A stretch of DNA of 10,552 nt from positions 1 through 10,552 of the forward strand of contig CAJQKX010000013.1 of assembly GCA_905479025.1 (NCBI GenBank). Direction: 5' to 3'. Origin of the DNA: an uncultured Paraglaciecola sp. Its GTDB lineage: Bacteria > Pseudomonadota > Gammaproteobacteria > Enterobacterales > Alteromonadaceae. This document shows, piece after piece, positions 6,667-10,552 of the stretch (its first letter is position 1; every line of letters starts with the position of its first letter). Position numbers and translations under genes: made by a program. The notes beneath the pieces were generated by a model. It was not told the origin of the DNA. It worked only from the letters and a program-made list of their open reading frames with translations, and did not search any database.

Positions 6667-8283
6667 TTATTGGTATTGTTGCTTAATTAAATCAGCGCAA
6701 CGTTCTGCAATCATGATTGTTGGAGCATTGGTGTTTCCACCAACAAGTGTGGGCATAACAGATGCATCCACTACCCTTAAGCCTTTCATACCTTTTACTT
6801 TAAGTTCTGGATCTACCACTGTCATCATCTCTTCAACATCCCCCATTTTACAGGTACCTACTGGGTGATAAATGGTTTCGGCTTTTTTGCGAATAAAATC
6901 CAATATTTGTTCATCTGTTTGTGCTTCAGGGCCAGGTCCTATTTCCCAGGATTGGTATTTTTCAAAAGACGGTGCAGCCAAAATCTTCCTAGCGCGCCTT
7001 ACACCATCAATCATCACTTTTTGATCATCAGGGTGTTCGAGGTAATTCGGGTTAATGCTAGCCAAATCACTAGGGATATTTGAGCGTAACTTTATCTCTC
7101 CTCGACTTTTGGGGTAAAGGCAACATACATGCACCCCATAACCATAACCAAATGCAGTAGTGCGCCCATGATTAAGCAAAATCGCCGGTAAAAAGTGATA
7201 TTGAATATCAGGAATATCTCCTGCACTGCCCGTTCTATCGAATCCCCCTGCCTCAGCAACATTGCTGGTGAAAAGACCTTGGCGATTAAACATATAGTTA
7301 AACGCGGCTTTAACATAACGTGGAATAAGCGCAAATGAAATGGAATAACTATCACGGTTTTTGCAACGATGTTGCACTATGGCGTCAAGGTGATCTTGTA
7401 AGTTTTGTCCAACCCCAGGTAAATCTGCTTTTACTTCAATACCTTTTTCACTCAGATGCTCTTTTGGCCCAATACCAGACAACATCAATACTTGGGGTGA
7501 ATTGATCGCACCAGCAGATAACAACACCTCTTTATTGGCATGAAGTTCAATTGATTCGCCATCAATTTGCAGTATTACACCTGTCGCCACGCCATCTTCA
7601 ATTTGAATTTTCTCAACTAGCGCATGGGTTAATACAGTTAAATTAGACCGCGTTAAAGCGGGCGTTAAATAACCTTTAGCTGTAGAACAACGTTGGCCAT
7701 TTTCCTGGGTTACCTGATAAAAGCCTAATCCTTCGCGTTCAGCACTATTAAAGTCTGTGACTTTAGACAAACCAATTTCTTCAGCTGCATCAACAAATGA
7801 ATGTGAAAGAGGATTAGTGTGGCGTAAATCACTGACGCTCAGATAACCGTCAGCACCGTGGAACTTGCTTTCACCATGTTGTTGTTTTTCCGACTTTTTA
7901 AAATAAGGTAAAACCGTTTGCCAATCCCACCCTTTAGCGCCCATATCACTCCATCGGTCATAATCTTCAGGCACACCACGTATATAACACATTGCATTGA
8001 GAGAGCTTGAACCACCTAATACTTTGCCACGGGGCCAAAAAAGTTGGCGATTATTTAATTCAGGTTGCGGCTCGGTATCATATTCCCAACCTAAGTTGGT
8101 CAGTCGAGTAAGAAAGGCCAAACCAAATGGAATATGAATAAAAGCACTTTTATCTTTACCACCTGCCTCAATTAAACACACGCTAAATTGGCTATTTTCA
8201 GTTAAGCGCGCCGCTAAAGTGGCACCAGCTGAGCCTGCGCCTATGATGATAAAATCGAATTGTGTCTGAGAAATTTTTTGCAT
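6667..8283 (-). CDS. GMC-family FAD-dependent oxidoreductase (choline/alcohol dehydrogenase-like)
   Basis: The 538-residue protein is full length for the BetA/AlkJ branch of GMC oxidoreductases, which oxidise alcohols using FAD. The dinucleotide-binding motif GAGSAG is at residues 15-20, with E39 (CLIEAGG) as the ribose-binding acid. The GMC signature 1 region, RGKVLGGSSSLNAM, lies near residues 85-98. GAINSPQVLMLSGIGP is signature 2. The catalytic pair is H473 (HPVGTC) and N519 (GGNTNAPTI). There is no signal peptide. No betB, betI or choline transporter is adjacent, so choline specificity cannot be assigned; long-chain or aromatic alcohols are equally possible. The ATG start gives the expected N-terminus but has no good Shine-Dalgarno. 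The gene is divergent from the one at 8547. Confidence 0.9.
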   Translation of the reverse strand: MQKISQTQFDFIIIGAGSAGATLAARLTENSQFSVCLIEAGGKDKSAFIHIPFGLAFLTRLTNLGWEYDTEPQPELNNRQLFWPRGKVLGGSSSLNAMCYIRGVPEDYDRWSDMGAKGWDWQTVLPYFKKSEKQQHGESKFHGADGYLSVSDLRHTNPLSHSFVDAAEEIGLSKVTDFNSAEREGLGFYQVTQENGQRCSTAKGYLTPALTRSNLTVLTHALVEKIQIEDGVATGVILQIDGESIELHANKEVLLSAGAINSPQVLMLSGIGPKEHLSEKGIEVKADLPGVGQNLQDHLDAIVQHRCKNRDSYSISFALIPRYVKAAFNYMFNRQGLFTSNVAEAGGFDRTGSAGDIPDIQYHFLPAILLNHGRTTAFGYGYGVHVCCLYPKSRGEIKLRSNIPSDLASINPNYLEHPDDQKVMIDGVRRARKILAAPSFEKYQSWEIGPGPEAQTDEQILDFIRKKAETIYHPVGTCKMGDVEEMMTVVDPELKVKGMKGLRVVDASVMPTLVGGNTNAPTIMIAERCADLIKQQYQ

Positions 8284-8397
8284 AAAATCGGTTACTTATT
8301 TGAACTGAAAATATTAGGGCTTGTTGCTCTTCAATATGCCGTTGAAACAGGGTTGCCAGCGACCATAACATGAACAACACTCATCTGATGTCATACC

Positions 8398-8438
8398 AGT
8401 AAGTGTAACAAAAAAGATAACTCAGTGTTACTTTCCTG
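8398..8438. promoter_or_regulatory. Imperfect inverted repeat in the divergent intergenic region
   Basis: Arms containing GTAACA (8405-8410) and TGTTAC (8426-8431) extend with mismatches to about 14 bp on each side. They lie between the divergent GMC and unknown genes. It could be an operator or an RNA hairpin, but no known regulator motif was recognised. Confidence 0.25.
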
Positions 8439-8490
8439 TAAACTTGGAGCTCTCGTGCGGAATAAAATTATACAATAAAATTCAATTAGT

Positions 8491-8498
8491 TATAAAAT
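8491..8498 (+). promoter_or_regulatory. Candidate -10 region for the unknown gene at 8547
   Basis: TATAAAAT lies about 50 nt upstream of the TTG start in AT-rich DNA. A poor -35 (TTATAC) sits 17 bp before it. The base composition makes such matches common. Confidence 0.25.
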
Positions 8499-8532
8499 AT
8501 AGGTTGGATTAAGCATTATCACAATTATCTAT

Positions 8533-8538
8533 GGAGAA
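8533..8538 (+). promoter_or_regulatory. Ribosome binding site supporting a TTG start
   Basis: GGAGAA lies 8 nt before the TTG at 8547-8549 and is the only good site near the 5' end of this reading frame. This makes the unusual start credible. Confidence 0.6.
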
Positions 8539-8546
8539 GCATTAGT

Positions 8547-9263
8547 TTGGATTCAAAATCTTTTAAAACGGCATTTCGCTTACTCCTAGCTAAGTGCCTT
8601 ATCCGCTTTAAACGACTTAAGCACGTGGATTATTCAGTAGATGATATCAGTCGATTAATTAAGCCTCACCTACCACTTTCATTGCCTATTGCTGTCCCAA
8701 AAGGGGAAGGTCGCTTTACGCTCTCAAAAGTGAATATCTCGATGCCCTTCAAATCATCTTATATTCAAGCCGAAGTGTTAGGCGCAATTGAAGTCACCTA
8801 TTTTGCCAACCCCATTTACCGTGCTCATGTTGTATTAGTTGTTCAAGCCACCCCAAAATACAATCAAACCACAAAAAACGTCATGTTAACTGAACTACGC
8901 ATTACCGATATTAATACCTTAAACGATGAATATTCGATTTTCAAAGATACATCTAGCCTAATTAATCAGTTTGTTCCAAGTCCTTTACTGTCTATGGTAA
9001 CGGGAACAATGAAAACTGCACTCAGTATTATGACAGGTACCACGGCTTCCGAGGCTAATAGTTATTTGCAAATGTATTTAAGTGGCAGTAAACAAAAAAT
9101 ACTGGATTACCATAAACCACAGATAGAAAATATCATTGTTGAATTGGCGGCCAGTGAAAATATGCAATATAGTTTGGATATAAATGACTTTGAAGAAAAC
9201 CTTTTCATTCAATATGGTAAAGAGGTAGCAGTTGAAGAGAGACATTTGAGATTTAAATTCTGA
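8547..9263 (+). CDS. Unrecognised 238-residue protein, possibly YceB/DUF1439-like fold
   Basis: I do not recognise this protein with certainty. It is intact, begins at TTG, and has a basic amphipathic N-terminus (residues 4-25, LLLAKCLIRFKRLK) that is not a normal signal peptide. The middle (about 28-125) reads as a helix, VDDISRLIKPHL, then alternating beta strands (GRFTLSKVNISMPF, YIQAEVLGAIEVTYF, AHVVLVVQATPKY, VMLTELRITDINTL). A helical region with VPSPLLSMVTGTMKTAL follows. This order resembles YceB-type DUF1439 lipid-binding-like (TULIP) proteins, which are normally lipoproteins; here the cysteine in LAKC is not in a valid lipobox because lysine precedes it. The C-terminal 60 residues are acidic and mixed. 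It stands alone, divergent from the GMC gene. The fold suggestion is a guess from strand pattern only. Confidence 0.7.
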   Translation: MDSKSFKTAFRLLLAKCLIRFKRLKHVDYSVDDISRLIKPHLPLSLPIAVPKGEGRFTLSKVNISMPFKSSYIQAEVLGAIEVTYFANPIYRAHVVLVVQATPKYNQTTKNVMLTELRITDINTLNDEYSIFKDTSSLINQFVPSPLLSMVTGTMKTALSIMTGTTASEANSYLQMYLSGSKQKILDYHKPQIENIIVELAASENMQYSLDINDFEENLFIQYGKEVAVEERHLRFKF

Positions 9264-9276
9264 GTAATTCATCACC

Positions 9277-9393
9277 TCAATAGCGCTGGCTTAACACTTC
9301 AGCCAAAGCTGTATGATTAACATATGCAGGGGCAAACCCATCTTTCACCTTAAAGCGTCGCATTGTGGGTTGAAAAGCGCTTTTTTGCGTCAT
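9277..9393 (-). CDS. Possible 38-residue small ORF
   Basis: An ATG at 9391-9393 opens 38 codons ending with TGA at 9277-9279. The product is basic at the N-terminus (MTQKSAFQPTMRRFKVKDGF) and ends in ALAEVLSQRY. It occupies much of the gap between the unknown plus-strand gene and the acyltransferase pseudogene. No clear ribosome binding site precedes it, and I know no family for it. It may be a small gene, a fragment of a lost gene, or chance. Confidence 0.25.
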   Translation of the reverse strand: MTQKSAFQPTMRRFKVKDGFAPAYVNHTALAEVLSQRY

Positions 9394-9473
9394 TATTTTG
9401 CGTGTATCAGCCTAATACTTGTGGGCATAATCATTTTAATCCCATGCCTACTGGCCATAAGCAACATAGCCAC

Positions 9474-10552
9474 TCAAGCACTCAGTTTTTCACCAATATC
9501 ATCCACATTAATACTGGGATCATCGAGACATTTTTCCAACATATCAAACGCCTCGATACTATAACGCGCCAATGGCTCTAAACTATCAATATTATTATTA
9601 CAGCAAACGAGTCCAATATTGGCCTGACCATTGTAAGTCACCATTGTAATGTTCACTCCACCTCCGGGAGTGATAGTTGAAATAGGGTATGCAGCCAGCA
9701 TTTGACTATCTTTAAAATACATTATGTCAGAAGGCCCTGGCATATTTGACACCAAAATATTGGCGATAGGTTTGACCCAATTCGATAAGCCTAACATTTC
9801 AAAGATCAAGGCATAGGTCTGTATTAACAAAGTGTAATAGCTAAATGATGCAGGATGAGAAGACATTGCTGCTCTTTTGACTTTTCGGTGATTTTCAATT
9901 ATCTCTCTTAGCCTAAGATAAGGATCAGTGTGTCCATGAGCTAGCTCAACTGGCACTATAGCTATTTGATTACCATTGGTTGTCTCACCGGGTTTGCGTA
10001 AGTTAATGGGCATATTAGTGAACAATGCTTTTTCAAATGTCTGCCCATAGTCAGCAAGTTGCCTATGAACGGCGATATCAAACACACATAACATGACTTC
10101 ATTGGCTGTGGCTCTTAAACGTTTGCTGAGCACCTTAACGCGGGCAAAGTCGAATTCTAAGGTAGCAACTGCTCGGCCTTTTTTCACCTGCCCTGTCAGC
10201 ACCGTTTTTGTGCCTGTAAAAGGCAATGGCATATAATCTTTATTTATCCTAAGTAACTTTATCAATAACCTAAACCAAATCCAAATTGAATCCTTAACGG
10301 CTATAAAGAAACCCCACAGGCTCCCAAAAACGGCTTTAAACCATGGTGTTTTGTGGCGTATTTTTTGGGTTCTGTTTATTGCCCAAACAGGTACAAAGCC
10401 TTCATTAATTGGGCTCTGGTTATAACCTGCCTGAAACCAACGTATTAAAGTGCTGCCATCTCCACACATATGATGGATTTTGATATACAAAGCGAACTGC
10501 TCAGTATTGATGTCTTAATAAAATGGAATTGCCAAAGTGGCTTATCTCTGTC
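9474..10552 (-). pseudogene. Wax ester synthase/diacylglycerol acyltransferase (WS/DGAT), frameshifted and cut by right edge
   Basis: The long frame from 10490 to 9474 covers the catalytic and C-terminal parts of a WS/DGAT enzyme, which esterifies acyl-CoA with fatty alcohols or diacylglycerol for storage lipid. The catalytic motif HHxxxDG is intact as HHMCGDG. Later family features are NEVMLCVFDIAV, NMPINLRKP, GNQIAIVPV, VSNMPGPSD and YPISTITPGGGVNITMVTYNG. At the window edge, DRDKPLWQFHFIK, the normal sequence before the motif, is read in a different frame (10552-10514). The frame that continues as DINTEQFALYIKIHH has a TAA at 10515-10517. A single lost G at about 10514 would join them. The N-terminus is beyond the edge. 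The enzyme is therefore probably nonfunctional unless the shift is a sequencing error. Confidence 0.82.

Noticed and set aside
8531..8545. Tiny ATG frame (4 codons) just before the TTG-started gene, a possible leader peptide
   Set aside because: Its ATG overlaps the Shine-Dalgarno sequence of the main gene, and nothing suggests attenuation.
9286..9305. TGGCT/AGCCA hairpin as a terminator for the unknown gene at 8547
   Set aside because: The stem is only 5 bp with a 9-nt loop and no T-run follows on the plus strand.
9313..9581. Two plus-strand open frames overlapping the 3' end of the acyltransferase
   Set aside because: They are antisense to recognisable WS/DGAT sequence for much of their length and have no family resemblance.
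10510..10520. Programmed ribosomal frameshifting in the WS/DGAT gene
   Set aside because: No slippery heptamer or following stimulatory structure is evident, and this family is not known to use frameshifting; a single-base loss is simpler.

Overview
The window looks like chromosomal DNA of an AT-rich marine gammaproteobacterium. Alteromonadales (Glaciecola/Paraglaciecola-like) is my best guess, judging from the GlnB, NadE, GloA and GlpQ sequences, the solitary FimT-type pseudopilin and a wax ester synthase family gene. The taxonomy is inferred from protein resemblance alone. No rRNA, tRNA or CRISPR array is visible.

Left part (1-1654, all minus strand). The left edge cuts a small secreted, cysteine-repeat protein that begins at 259. 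It has a signal peptide followed by paired EGKCG motifs, the hallmark of HvfA, the precursor of a copper-binding ribosomally made, modified peptide (RiPP). The modifying enzymes HvfB/HvfC would be expected just beyond the left edge. To its right is a two-gene unit, nadE then glnB, which joins ammonia-dependent NAD+ synthesis to the PII nitrogen sensor.

Middle part (1863-4073, plus strand). A solitary GspH/FimT-type pseudopilin with a GTG start is followed by a tight gloA-glpQ pair: a nickel-type glyoxalase I and a lipoprotein glycerophosphodiesterase. glpQ ends 6 bp from the end of an alkC gene on the opposite strand.

Decayed block (4080-6651). Two adjacent minus-strand genes are broken. alkC (HEAT-repeat DNA glycosylase with an Ig-like tail) carries one in-frame TAA. 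A lipoprotein with a transglutaminase-like domain and TPRs carries three in-frame stops and two apparent 1-nt frameshifts. Beside them lies a short plus-strand stretch that resembles the central part of an IS200/IS605 TnpB (OrfB) protein, itself interrupted by a stop.

Right part (6667-10552). A full-length GMC-family FAD oxidoreductase (minus) diverges from an unrecognised 238-residue protein (plus, TTG start) that may have a YceB/DUF1439-like fold. The right edge cuts a wax ester synthase/diacylglycerol acyltransferase gene (minus) that is frameshifted just upstream of its catalytic HHxxxDG motif.

The points most worth following are the HvfA-like RiPP precursor with its nearly identical 66-bp repeats, the block of gene decay next to a possible TnpB relic, the frameshifted WS/DGAT, the HD-to-HG change in GlpQ, and the unrecognised 238-residue protein.
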